NCBI GenBank assembly: GCA_009733715.1
Contig: WMKJ01000137.1
Location: 1-28,787, forward strand
DNA from: Herpomyces periplanetae
Lineage: Eukaryota; Ascomycota; Laboulbeniomycetes; Herpomycetales; Herpomycetaceae
Direction of reading: 5' to 3'
Length of the DNA stretch: 28,787 bases
This document shows, piece by piece, positions 1-10,810 of this stretch. Position 1 is the stretch's first letter, and each line of letters opens with the position of its first letter. The notes under the pieces are model-generated. The model was not told where the DNA came from. It worked only from the letters and a program-made list of their open reading frames with translations, and searched no databases. The position numbers were made by a program, and so were the translations under genes.

Positions 1-101
1 TCCCGCGTGGTCACCCACCGCAGTATTACCCCCCCGCTCGGGGGCTTGAGTATGGCGGAGCGGACGGGACGCCCTATTCTCCCCCGGCTATGACCGTACG
101 C
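1..101 (-). rRNA. 5S ribosomal RNA, partial (3' end outside window)
   Basis: Read on the minus strand, this stretch has the 5S rRNA landmarks in order: ACGGTCATAG near the 5' end, then GGGCGTCCCGTCCGCTC (helix III and its loop), CATACTCAAGCCCC in the box A region, and GGTAATACTGCGGTGGGTGA followed by CCACGCGGGA (box C and helix IV/V). The 5' end is placed at about 101 by aligning GGTCATA to the family's GGCCATA at RNA positions 7-13. The last 15-20 nt fall off the left edge, so the closing strand of helix I and the terminator cannot be seen. RNA polymerase III would transcribe it from its internal control region. A single 5S gene next to protein genes, not in an rDNA unit, fits the dispersed 5S genes common in fungi. 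The visible part has no obvious damage. Confidence 0.9.
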
Positions 102-1259
102 GGTGGTTGCAAAATAATACAATATAAAGGACAATAATTGAAATTAACAAAAGGATTCGACGCAGAGTTCAAAGTAAAAGTGAGTAAGAAATATTAATTC
201 CAGTTTGGCTTTTTCATATGAATATGACTACAATTTGGGGAACTACGCTTGCGTAAGTTTGCAAATAAGATGGTTTGTATTACGGGCTAAGCTATAGGGA
301 ATTTTTGCCCATTAAAGACAGGGAGCGGGGGGTAATATATATAGTATACACATTCACAAGCGCGTGGGTTTGACAAGTTTTAAGAAGTGGAATTGCATAA
401 AGTCTAAAGCCAACGTGAGTGATACAGAACATGACTTATTTCCAAGAATGAATAGGATAATGAGACGTGAAACACGGGTCATTAATATTTAATGGTATTA
501 TGTGACGATGGTGAAATATCAGTGGGAAGAAGGGGGAAACAAAGTTTGGTTTTAGTTGATCATTATATGATTCAAGGATAGTTTAGTTAAATAGAGCAAA
601 TGATGAAATACTTGAGCGTAAGACCAGCGCAGGGAAAGTGGATGATGGAAAGGGAAGAGTTGATTTGTTAAGATGGGGTACAAATTTGGTAAAAGTGAAC
701 GGGATAACGAATCAAAAGCTAGGGAGGTCATTAAATTTTTGCCAAGAGAAAGTTTAGAGCATGAAGAATTGGATTGGCGGGTAAAGGAACTTTAATTTTG
801 GAGAAAGAATGGATAAATTTAATATATAAGAAATATTTCAAATAGATAAATATGGTAGTAATAGCAGTAAAAATATTGTTACCGGGAAATTAAGGTAACC
901 CATCGGGCAAAATACAGTGTTTAAGCGACAATTTTATCAAAAATGTTAAAAGCAGGGGTAAGAGTGCAGTTATCCGTGGGAAGGGAGAAGACATGGCGCA
1001 TTTACGGTGTGTACCAAATGTATGGCATGGCAGTACTCTTTTATGAAATCGGGAATTGAACGTAAGAAATAAAGGTTTTGAATGGCGTATACGTGCCAAT
1101 ACTTTTGAAAGAGAGCCAAACTAGTAGTAATATAAGTACCCTAATTAACACAATCTAACTAATTAACAACACTGACAAGAATTTACAAATAAAAATTTTT
1201 CCTCTAAAATAAGTTACCCAAATAGGAAATTTTAGGAAAATTTTCTTCTCGGTGCAAAC

Positions 1260-1267
1260 GTCACATG
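1260..1267 (+). promoter_or_regulatory. CDEI/Cbf1-like site GTCACATG
   Basis: It matches the RTCACRTG consensus bound by Cbf1-type bHLH proteins in yeasts and lies in the GC-rich island about 540 bp upstream of the EXO1 start. It is one of nine such sites seen in the window. Confidence 0.4.
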
Positions 1268-1426
1268 ACATGAGACAGACGCGACAGGCCAGCGGCAAAT
1301 AGAAAAACCGCAGCCGGAACAATTCGGGAGCGGACCTCGGAAAATTAGGTTTTCCAGGAACGGGTCACGGGGCTCAACACGGGTGCACTGTGGCGCAGTC
1401 AGATGACAGTTGGCGGATGACCTAAA

Positions 1427-1434
1427 CACGTGAC
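1427..1434 (-). promoter_or_regulatory. CDEI/Cbf1-like site GTCACGTG
   Basis: A perfect RTCACRTG on the minus strand with a CACGTG core. It lies about 370 bp upstream of EXO1 in the same GC-rich island as the site at 1260. Confidence 0.4.
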
Positions 1435-1771
1435 ACGTATCGACGCGTATCGGGGCTGCGAAGCGGTATATTTTAAGCGTTTCGGAAGATTTTGCCAACT
1501 GGAACATTTGTTATCTCAATTTTGCAGATTTACACTTGCTTCATGGAACCACATTATTCTTGATTAATTCATTCAAGCGAAATTGGCCAATATTAATCAA
1601 TTTCGCACCTTTTTTTCGATAAGTTTGTCCTTTTGCGATATTGCCATTACTTTTTGCCATACATAATGTGTCTGTAATTGCGGCAAATATTTACATTTCA
1701 TTTCGCCTTTCAACACTTGCTTCTGAGTCGTGTACCGGTTTATAATACCAATCGTGCATCAGCGCGGCCGA

Positions 1772-1786
1772 ATGAAGCTAGTCTAG
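1772..1786 (+). other. Minimal upstream ORF (MKLV, stop) before EXO1
   Basis: An ATG with three more sense codons and TAG ends 14 nt before the EXO1 start codon. If the transcript starts upstream of 1772, as the promoter-like island suggests, ribosomes would meet this ATG first and it could dampen EXO1 translation. The transcription start is not known, so the role is inference. Confidence 0.3.
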
Positions 1787-1800
1787 CAAGTTTTATAATC

Positions 1801-4447
1801 ATGGGTATCTCGGGTAAGTAGGTTTATCTTATTAAGATTTATCATTATATACGCGTAGAGCACATATATACTCGAAAAATCATCTCACACAATTCTCACC
1901 ATTCATACAGGTCTTTTACCAATCTTCAAATCCATTCAAAAGCCGTGCCACGTAAAGAAATTTTCTGGTCAAATAATTGGAATTGATGGTTACGGATGGC
2001 TTCATCGTGGTGTATACAGTTGCACCACCGCTTTAGCGCTGGATAAACCTACCCGAAAATACGTTGATTTTGCCTTGCACCGTGTTAACATGTTAATTCA
2101 TTATGGTGTAATACCATACGTTGTTTTCGATGGTGATTATCTGCCTAGTAAATCACATACTGAGAACGATAGAGCTACTAAACGCGCTGAAGCTAGACGT
2201 GTGGGAATGGAACTGTTAAGGCAGGGTAAAACGACCCAAGCACAGTCTGAGTTACAGAAAGCTATTGATGTAACGGCTGAAATGGCAAAACTTTTCATCG
2301 ATGAACTAAAAAAACGCAACGTTAAGTACCTTGTTGCACCTTATGAAGCAGATTCTCAACTAGTCTATCTTGAAAAAATGGGTATCATTCATGGCATTAT
2401 ATCAGAAGATTCCGATCTTCTAGTGTTCGGTGCACAACTTTTAATCACTAAATTGGATCAATTTGGTGAAGCTACGTCTATTTCACGGAACGATTTCACT
2501 AGCTGTCGTGAATTAAGTTTTGTAGGTTGGACAGACGGGGACTTTCGTACAATGGCAATACTGAGTGGATGTGATTACTTGAAGAACATTCCGGGACTCG
2601 GACTCAAAAAGGCCTACGGTTTGGTAAAAAAGTATCGAAAAATTGATCGGATTCTTCGTCATCTTCAATTCGAAAAATCATTTCGAGTTCCGTCCAGCTA
2701 CCAAGAGGCGTTTGTAAAGGCTGAGCAGGCTTTTCTCTACCAGTGGGTATTTTGTCCCATTGATAATCAAATGAAAAATTTAACACCCATACCCGATCAA
2801 TCCGTAATTGATCCGGCTAACCAAAGTGTGAGCATCAAAATTAACGAAATGTTCCATATTGGACACAGGTTAGATGATAAAATTGCTCATGGAGTAGCAG
2901 TCGGCGATCTTCATCCGCACACGAAAAAGCCTTTGAATGCTAGACCCTACAAAACCGACTCGGCAAAAGAATTTAATAGGTCGACAGTGAATGGATATCC
3001 CAGTCAGCGAATTTCAAGTGCACCTCCCATTGAAAAAGGAGCGCGATCGATTATATCATATATGAAACCAGGTCGAACACCGTTGGCTGAATTAGATGCG
3101 AACTTGTTCTGCTTGTCGGCAAAACAAGAAGAAATTCTCCAGGATAATTCTCAAAGGTCTTGGGTCTCGTCAGCAGTGGACAATCATCGGTCCGTATTAT
3201 ACACGTCATCGAAAGGGAGCAGCCAAATCCCGGGTCAACGAACATGTTCCACGCCTGTACTGGGCAGTGTTCGTGACAACTTGGACGGCGTGTCAAATAG
3301 GACAAAGCGTCCGAGAATCTTTTCCGATAAACATGTTTCGCCTCCACTGTTGAAAAGTCCTAAATTGGAAACCGGACGTAGCAAATATTTTCCTTCGTCG
3401 GAAGATTTTGTCGACGTCAATACGGGAACCGGGCCCTCGCATCTTCGTCATCCTGGTGTCACTAACCCTTCGTTAGCCGCTAGTATACTTGATTTGACAA
3501 AGAGTCGAGAAAATTCATTTTTCTCTAACTTCTTGTGGTCGGTTCCACCGAGGGGTCAAGTCACCACTGATTCGAGAAAGTTTGACGTTTTTGTAGATGA
3601 TGAATCGACCACTGGAACTGAATCGTCAATTACTGACGGTGAATTAGTTTCGTCATCATCATCAGTATCATCGATTTCTAGTAGGGCCAATAGTGATTCG
3701 TGCACAATTGGACCACAACCATTGGCTAGCATCCCGGGCGATAATGAAAAGTCAGGATTTGATAAATCTAATGGTGGGGATTCTACAATAATGACCAAGA
3801 GACTAGATTTTACTAGATTATGCGAGACATATATATATTCCCCACCCTCGGATTCTCATGTCGATAAGCGCAAGGAGTCACCGAAGGTCCTGGTGAAGAG
3901 TTCTCCTGTTAGTCAAAGGAGAAATTTAACCGACTTTGGCATCAATGGGTCTCCAAAATTATGCATACCAGCTAAGAGTCCATCATACTCACGCGGGTTA
4001 GCGATCAACAAGTTGCGCGATACTAGTACTCGAGACTCGGGCGTGGATTTTGATTGCCTACCGAATATTAACGATGTATTTGCCCTGTCACCATCATCGT
4101 ATAGCCCATCAAATAATGACGGTATAAAGTTAATTAATAAAGAGGAACGGGATAGAGTGCTTGTAATTCCTGAAAGTGATATAGCTCTTGAAGCGGACCA
4201 AGTTATAAGTTCTGGGAGGAGTACTCCGAACGTACATGGAGAAAGCGACGTTGAGCATCATCCTCTCGGGGGTACGCAGTCTCCCAAGCAAAGTAAAACT
4301 ACGGTATGCCGGAATGATCCAGTTTCATTATCCATATCGGGTGAGATGAAGGTGCGGTCTTCGCCGTCTCGTCATCAAAATGAGTTTCACGCTAGCTGGA
4401 ACAAATCGGATTTATCGAGGTTCATTTTTACGGAATCCTTGTGCTAG
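1801..4447 (+). CDS. EXO1: Exonuclease 1 (5'-3' exonuclease / flap endonuclease)
   Basis: XPG/RAD2-family nuclease of mismatch repair and DNA-end resection in the nucleus. Exons are 1801-1813 and 1911-4447; the 97-nt intron runs GTAAGT to TACAG and splits the glycine codon of the family's MGISGLLP start, which also fixes the ATG. The product is 849 aa (human EXO1 is 846). Catalytic acids are in place: IDGYGWLH near residue 30, D78 in FDGD, E150 and D152 in APYEADSQ, D171 and D173 in SEDSDLL, and D226 in SGCDYL, followed by the GLGLKKAY helix-hairpin segment. The C-terminal half beyond about residue 350 is Ser-rich, predicted disordered, and carries RSKYF at 494-498, a match to the MLH1-interacting MIP box of yeast Exo1. 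The next gene, HRD1, converges on it with about 725 bp between. Confidence 0.97.
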
Positions 4448-5172
4448 TACCGGACATGGGTCCACTGATCCTTGCCGAATGGTTATAAACCACCTGGTTT
4501 AATACGTTGCGTTGGACAGTTTTTGAGTTTAGTTCCCATTTTGGGTGTGCGTGTGCGCGCGCGTTACTTTATTGTTCTTTTGCATTGTTTGCTAAATTTT
4601 TATTCATTTAGATGTGTTCTTGCTAACTAGTACACAATCTTGTACACGGGAGTGTGTATGCGGACAGGAAGGGGGAGGAAAGACTTGAAGTGTGTGTGAG
4701 AAGGAAAAGGAAAGATATTCATTTCTGCGATGCTAACACGCAGTATCTTATTACTTTTGTTCCACAGATGATCGTGTTTGATAGCGAGAATAAGATATGT
4801 ACTTAACTGCCAAAATGGCGAAATTGACTAGAATCAATGTCCCCACAGCATGCTTAGTAAGTTAACTGGCAAGCTACCTCTGAAGCAGCAAAAATTAAAA
4901 AGGTTGTATGAGCACCACAGAAACGAGTGAACGGCGCCCACTTCACCAACTTCGCAGTAAACAAGCTCAAATCACCACAGATTCGGCCCGGTTCACGCAG
5001 CATCCCCGCGCACACAAAACTGCCCAACACCGGCCCGGCGCGTAGCCCACCGGCCCGAGGCGGCGTGGCGCAGCACCTCGGACGATGTGTAGCGGGGCCT
5101 GCCCGGGTCACGGGATTCTCCAGCACTACAGTCATGTGATGCCGTGTTGGCGGCGACGGAAATTTTCGAAGT
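4448..5172. other. Convergent spacer EXO1/HRD1 with an orphan GC island
   Basis: The left 500 bp are AT-rich 3' flank of EXO1. From about 4970 to 5165 the sequence turns strongly GC-rich and carries ATCACATG (minus, 5133-5140) and CGGGTCACGGG (5104-5114), the latter also found in the EXO1 upstream island. It looks like a promoter but lies between two gene ends. Open frames occur on both strands here (minus 4854-5204, plus 4927-5139), but they are biased in composition and show no family I recognise, so I do not call a gene. Confidence 0.5.
5133..5140 (-). promoter_or_regulatory. CDEI/Cbf1-like site ATCACATG
   Basis: RTCACRTG match on the minus strand, 33 bp beyond the HRD1 stop codon in a GC-rich island. 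This is the only copy of the motif not upstream of a recognised gene or within the right-hand partial exon, so it may serve an unannotated transcript or be chance. Confidence 0.25.
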
Positions 5173-8057
5173 TTAATCGTTTTCGTCGTTTGCATCGTCG
5201 ACAAAGGCGGCTCGATACTTTCCCTTATCTTGACATTGCGAAGTCATTTCGGATCCACTTGTCTGTTCTGACTCTTGTTTTTCATTATACCGTATAGCTT
5301 CTGATAAAAGTGATTCTGGATGGGATTTTGTAGCATCCGTTGTAGCCGTTGTGATCTCGTCATTGTTAACATGAGATGAACTATTCTGCATTGAATTGGT
5401 AAGTGGTTCGGACATTATTGATGATGAGGCTTCCGATAAAATGTTGTTTAGATTAATCGATGAATCACCCTTCTTCTCTTCCGATAAAATCGTCTTAATA
5501 TCATTACTTTTTGCCACATCTGCAGAAGATGTAGGGGTTGGTGATGGTTCCAATACTGTGGCCATTGTAGAGCTCGCTTCATTATTTGTTGCTGGTCGAG
5601 ACGTAGTATCAGTAGCTATAGTTTCCGATGGAGCCGGGATTGATGTACCAGTTGTCGTCATCGTAACAGTAGGTGTTGGGGTTGGCATAAATGCTACAGG
5701 CGTACTTGATATCATATTCACACTAGATGATGCCATGGGAACGTATGGCACCCCGGTAAAAAGATTTGAATCAGGTATCGTGTATGGTCGAAGTGGGGGC
5801 ATAAATCCGGGAAAATGAACACCTGATGGTACAACATGAGCTCTAATAGAATTCCCAAATGGTGGAATGCCACCACTGCCACGTAATGTTTGAGTTGTTA
5901 TTGCACTCGATGGAATTCGGTGAAGAGGAATTACGTTCCATCCTTCTGGAACAGTCACCCCTTCGGGCAACTCAGAGTGTCCATGTGGTAAAACACTGGC
6001 ATGGATGTTTAACGGATTTGCCGGCCCAGATGTAGTTCCAGTAATTGGGTCAGTATGTAATGTAGATGATGCATTGTTAGTTGTACGCGACGTTGTATCC
6101 TCATCTCGCCCGTGAACTTCAGATGCTCCAATATCACGAAGTCGATCCAACTCATCATGAAGGGCTCGAATAATTCCTAAATGCTGATGATGAAATTGCA
6201 TTCCAGCGATCTCCGAGTTGATCGTCCGTTCAATATCATTCAAAACAGCCCTCGCACGGTTGGTAGATTCATGACGGCTGAACAAATTTGCAATCTCGCG
6301 TGCTAAAGGACTTTCTCCTTCATTATCTCTGAGGCTTTGATTTAAGTTTTCTTCCATCGTCCTATTTGCAGGGTTACCGTTTAAATTTGAACCGTTATCA
6401 GCTTCTTGTAATTCACGTCCCAGATTGACAACATCTCCTGGGGGTCCTGTCCCAAATACCACTCTAAGGGGTCCAAATCGGTACTGTCGAAGATGCAATC
6501 GGCCATTTCTTGGATTATGTTCCACTTGGCTCCCATTTTGCTCATTAGCCTGTCGACTCTGTGAATTATGATCTAGATTATTATCCCTCACTGCTGCCGC
6601 CGCCGTTGAATTCGATGTAGCAGGTGTCGTCGCTGTTGTCGTAGCTGGTTCATCAGACGTGGGCCTTCTACATATTGGACACACCTGTTGTCTCTCTAAC
6701 CAACTTCTCAAGCATCCAAAATGAAGTATATGACCACATGGGAGTTTTTTTGGTCTCATCCTTTCGCTGTATCCACGCAATCTCCGGTTTTCTTCAGTTT
6801 CGTTCTCAGTGTTAGTAGGCCAAACCCGCATCTCGTCTCGACAAACTATACACGTGTTCGAATCCATAAGTTCTTGAGCTGTTGCATCGCGATACCGATT
6901 CTCCATATCGCAGGTTGCCCGTCTATATTTCATGAAATCGTGAATCTTTCTCACAAGATTAACTGCAGTGATTGCCACATCACGCATAATATGAAGAGGA
7001 ATCCCGTGAAAAGCAATCAAAATGCTGAAAAATGCTAAATATACAATAAGCTTGAAGAATTCCGTTCCTAGTTCTAGAATAAATTTCCACCGGCTCTTCT
7101 CCTCCCAAACCGGATCTTCAATGTCATCTTCCAATTCCAAGTCGGCATCATTTATAATGATTGAATCAACGTCGACATCTATGTTAGCCTGTCGAGCTTC
7201 ATGAATTCTTCGTTCACGAGCCAAAGCTCGTCTGGTTTCTAATCTCTCGTTGGAAAGTCTTTTTAAAACTTGTTTCTCTTTTAATGATATAAGATAGCTC
7301 AGCATTGCTGACACTGATAAAATCAATAAAACGGCAAACTCGAAGACAAACATCACCATCATGCCAGGTCGAGCCTCCTCAATTACGGTCAAAACGCAAT
7401 ATCGTAGCATTAAGACATCATAAGAAACGGATAAAAAAACCGAAGCTGCTAATCTAACGTGAAAACCGTATTGATTGTGTGGAACGTGTTGCTCAATGTA
7501 TTCAACACGTGTTTCCGTTAACCAGCACCATACTTTGCCCACGAGTAAGGCTATAAACATGAAGAAAAACCATCCACCAATCTCATCCCTGAAAGTCGCC
7601 ATGGCCAGACACGTTTCTGTGAGTGCCATCCATGACTTTTCGTATAACGTTTCTCGTTCGATGGGTCGGAGGGGTCCAAAGAGTAAACGCTGAAGTGTCG
7701 TCATAAAACCGAAAAGACAAAGGAGTAATAAATTGGCCAGTATCTAAATAATCTCGAAAATTGATAAGTTATGTTAAATTTAATCAGAATAACTTTGAAA
7801 TAAAGGAAGGAGATGTATCCAATTTACCATTAAGCACGCATTGCTTTGTGTTAGATATATCGAGGCTGAATAAAAGTTCGGTCTTTCGTGAAAGGCTTTG
7901 AGAACTACTCCACAAGCCAAAGCGACGGAAGTCTGAGAAGAGATAATGCAAATGTGTTAAAATTTTGAAGGCAAGTTTAACGGATAACGTAAATGAAGCA
8001 AGTATGATGTAGCGCGCGTATAGATCAAACTTGAGATGGGCATTTAGGTGTACGCAT
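5173..8057 (-). CDS. HRD1: ERAD E3 ubiquitin ligase Hrd1 (synoviolin)
   Basis: Multi-pass ER membrane RING ligase that ubiquitinates misfolded proteins during retrotranslocation. Firm exons on the minus strand are 7828-7932 ([14 protein letters not shown] to NACLM) and 5173-7743, joined by an 84-nt GTAAAT/TTTAG intron. A likely first exon is 8031-8057, coding nine residues beginning MR as Hrd1 proteins usually do, but its donor (GTTTGA) is weak; with it the protein is 900 aa. Hydrophobic segments cover roughly the first 300 residues. A RING-H2 follows at about residues 342-402: CIVC, then a charged insert of about 34 residues, then [10 protein letters not shown] and CPIC, with all eight zinc ligands present. 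Similar inserts occur in filamentous fungal Hrd1. The tail is long, Thr/Ser/Asn-rich and disordered, with a short amphipathic stretch ([18 protein letters not shown]) and the [19 protein letters not shown] block typical of fungal Hrd1. Confidence 0.95.
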
Positions 8058-8788
8058 GTACGAGCTCGGGTTTGAGGGAATCCAAACGCGTGAGAATGCG
8101 CGTACGATCATACTCCGAGTTGATGGAGGACATTTGACCCGATGGAATAACCAGGTCGATTATACAAATGGAAAGGGAGTAAAAAACAGAGTATAACTTA
8201 CAGCAACGTATATTCTGAAATTTAACCCAACCATATTTAGAAATATTAGGATAGACAAACCCCTTGTAAAATTGTATTTACTACTAAACAAGTAAAACGG
8301 GCATTTGATATGATAATTCAAAGGTATAACGGTAAGAGTGATTTAACAATCGCACATTCGAACTGAACTTGGTCTAGGGTTGTAAAGAAATGGAAAAGAA
8401 GCCCAAGAAATTCCCCCGGGAAAAAGAGCGTAATTTAAATCCTAAAACGTAAAAAATTAATAGAAAAAAATCCCCTGTAACACGCAAAGAAGAACGAACA
8501 AGATTAATCTGGGAAAAAAATCGTGAACAAGACGTGTCAAAAGAAAGATCGCAATCTGTCTCGCGAGGAGAAAAATGTCAAAAAGCCACGAAGCCACTGG
8601 GCACAGCCACCCGATGTCTAATCATCGCAGTGCACGTGATGTGGCGGTGCAGTGTGGCTCGGGCGGTTTTGGAGATGGATTTTGGTGATGAAAGTTGGCG
8701 GATTTTGGGGATGGATTTTCCCAATGGGCTATGGAAGAGTTATTCGATTAGACTTATTATGCGTAAATAGTAATTTGCGTCTATTAAC
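8058..8788. other. Divergent promoter region between HRD1 and TSR3
   Basis: About 730 bp of AT-rich sequence with a GC-rich patch at about 8580-8720 holding ATCACGTG on the minus strand (8633-8640) and repeated GTGGC-type words. Both flanking genes point away, so it probably serves as a shared or paired promoter. Short plus-strand frames at 8534-8770 and 8652-8894 look like chance. Confidence 0.5.
8633..8640 (-). promoter_or_regulatory. CDEI/Cbf1-like site ATCACGTG
   Basis: RTCACRTG match with CACGTG core in the divergent spacer, about 150 bp upstream of the TSR3 start and about 580 bp from the HRD1 start. Confidence 0.4.
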
Positions 8789-9979
8789 ATGGTTAAGCAT
8801 TCCAAAAATGGACGAGAAGGTTCGAGGCACTCAAGGGGTACCAGGGGAAAGATATTTGGTGCAAGGAATTTTAAGAATTCGCTGCAGGATGTGAATTTAA
8901 GTGATGAAAAAAGTGAACCATCTTATAATAATGAAATTGATATTCAAGCTAGAAATCTAAACTTCGAAGGCCAAGGTGAAAATTCAAACAACCAAAATGG
9001 CAAGTCATCTTACAAAGCTGCATGCTGGAATTTTAACCATTGTAATGAAAAACGGTGTTCGGGCAAAAAACTGATTCGTTTGGGTTTAATGCGCAACTTG
9101 ATAATTGGAAAAAAGTTTCCTGGTATATTTGTATCGCCTAAGGCTAAAAATTTATTATCACCAGCTGATACAAACCTTTTGGAAAGCTACGGTGTTGCTG
9201 TACTTGAATGTTCGTGGAAACGTATCGATGAAATTCCCTTTAATCGTATAGGCGGTAAAGTTGACAGATTACTCCCCTACTTAGTTGCTGCTAATCCTAC
9301 TAACTACGGTCGGCCATGGAGATTGAATTGTGTGGAAGCTTTAGCTGCTTGCTTTTATATATGTGGACACGCCGACTGGGCTCGACACATACTCTCACCA
9401 TTTGCTTACGGAGATGCATTTCTTTTTATCAACGAGGAACCGCTTAAAATTTATGCAAATTGTAAAGATGAAGCTTCTGTTAAATCGGCTGAAGAAAACT
9501 GGCTAAATAAGATTAATCATGAGTACATTTCACGAAAAATTGCTCGTTACCCAGGTCCATCCATTTCACAGTTAGATACAACTACCCTTTCCTTGTCCGA
9601 TAACGCGCAGGAAACTTTAGGTCTGGTTGAAGCATCTTGCGATAACGAATCTGACGAAGACTCTCCTCAATATGACCTTCATCCGTCCGAGCCATCAGAG
9701 GATGATGAAGGAGAAATGGATTCTATACGGCAACTAGTCTTAAAATCCAAATCGTTTGCAACACCAATTCCTCGTACCAATACTGCTAAAGTAGTTTCCA
9801 TTCCCATAGCATCACCGGCGTCTCCGGTCTCCAACCTTGTAGAAAAGGAATCCAATTCTAGTGAATCAAGTGACGCTAACGAAAGCCTCAACAATGATTT
9901 TGACCATGTTATGAAATTCGCTCACGCATCCATTCGTCACAGCTTTATACCTGATAAGTCGTTAAACAAGTTATCGTGA
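8789..9979 (+). CDS. TSR3: 18S rRNA aminocarboxypropyltransferase Tsr3
   Basis: SPOUT-like enzyme that transfers the aminocarboxypropyl group of S-adenosylmethionine to the hypermodified pseudouridine of 18S rRNA late in 40S maturation, mainly in the cytoplasm. It is a single uninterrupted exon of 396 aa. The conserved core lies at about residues 75-245: WNFNHCNEKRCSGKKLIRLG, then FPGIFVSPKAKNLLSPAD, AVLECSWKRIDEIPF, LLPYLVAANPTNYGRPW and LNCVEALAACFYICG. The N-terminal 70 residues are basic and low in complexity. The C-terminal 150 are acidic and Ser-rich, as is usual for fungal Tsr3. The ATG at 8789 is the first in frame and gives the usual basic start. The gene faces GRASP across an 830-bp convergent spacer. 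Confidence 0.97.
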   Translation: MVKHSKNGREGSRHSRGTRGKIFGARNFKNSLQDVNLSDEKSEPSYNNEIDIQARNLNFEGQGENSNNQNGKSSYKAACWNFNHCNEKRCSGKKLIRLGLMRNLIIGKKFPGIFVSPKAKNLLSPADTNLLESYGVAVLECSWKRIDEIPFNRIGGKVDRLLPYLVAANPTNYGRPWRLNCVEALAACFYICGHADWARHILSPFAYGDAFLFINEEPLKIYANCKDEASVKSAEENWLNKINHEYISRKIARYPGPSISQLDTTTLSLSDNAQETLGLVEASCDNESDEDSPQYDLHPSEPSEDDEGEMDSIRQLVLKSKSFATPIPRTNTAKVVSIPIASPASPVSNLVEKESNSSESSDANESLNNDFDHVMKFAHASIRHSFIPDKSLNKLS

Positions 9980-10810
9980 TTATTTAGCTTTTTTCACCTC
10001 ATAGGCCATGTCCTATGGAACACTAATAATGGCTGATTATACATAAAACTTCAATGCATAGCTTGTACATAACGCAGCGTACACTGATTTGCTTAACAAA
10101 CAGGGCCGACTAGCAAATATACATATCTGCATAAACTTCGAGCTGGGCAATGAAGCAATAATATAACCGTTAAGTAATTATTGCCAGACTAGATTGCTCA
10201 ATACATACTAGTGTATAAAGTCATGAATATTATTACCAAAAAGCAACACTTGACTTGAACATTAAAAAGTGATGAGCAGATTAGAATAACAAAACCCCCT
10301 TTCCAGATATTACACCCCGCAAGTCTTTAGCAAGAAGGTTGTTAGAGTTCCATGGTTCGCGAAATATATGATTTGATCGTTTACTGAATGCGACTATAAA
10401 CGTACTGAAAAATATTAGACAATATTAGAAAAATCATCTTGGAGTTACCGCTCCAGTACCTTTCAGGGAAGGGTTCCTTGGCTTGATGATACAAATTATC
10501 AATTCAAATGCGGTGATAACAGTATCAATGCCATGCTCTAGTGTTTAATTACACGAACAACTGCAAGCTAAGTAGCTGGTAAGGTTAGTAAATGTTGGGT
10601 TCAAAGGGTAACATTAAGTGGGTATCGTAGGAGGATCATGCAAAAGTTGTTACCGAAAAAATGCCTTGAAAAGCTAGAAAAAATGCCACAGCGAATAAAC
10701 CGGATAAAAGGGGATATCGCGATATTCAAGTAAATCCTTCAATTCCTAGCGTACTTTGTTTATGGAACCAGGGAAAGTTTGGAAAATACTAAAGTGTTAA
10801 CAACTATAAG
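9980..10810. other. Convergent 3' spacer TSR3/GRASP, no gene seen
   Basis: About 830 bp, AT-rich, with stops in all frames. GTGATGA near 10270 resembles a snoRNA C box, but I see no D box and paired ends at the right spacing. Nothing else stands out. Confidence 0.5.

Larger units (their letters stand above)
102..1800. other. Long 5' spacer between 5S rRNA and EXO1
   Basis: About 1.7 kb, AT-rich up to about 1240, with no reading frame that looks like a protein and no tRNA-like box pair. From about 1240 to 1470 there is a GC-rich island with two RTCACRTG motifs (1260 and 1427) and the 11-mer CGGGTCACGGG (1361-1371), which recurs at 5104-5114. This island is probably the EXO1 promoter. A 15-nt match to a part of the 5S sequence lies at 323-337. 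Confidence 0.6.

Noticed and set aside
3051-3347. Antisense frames in the EXO1 tail (also 3556-3798)
   Set aside because: They lie opposite a proven long exon and show only the shadow of its Ser-rich codons.
4854-5204. 116-codon minus frame in the EXO1/HRD1 spacer
   Set aside because: High GC lowers stop frequency there; the product is Arg/Pro/Ala-biased, with no recognisable domain, and the frame overlaps the HRD1 end.
8534-8894. Two short plus frames upstream of TSR3
   Set aside because: They overlap each other and the promoter-like GC patch, have no motif, and the second overlaps the TSR3 start in another frame.
10267-10400. Possible C/D-box snoRNA from a GTGATGA word
   Set aside because: The nearest CTGA is too far away and no terminal stem is visible.
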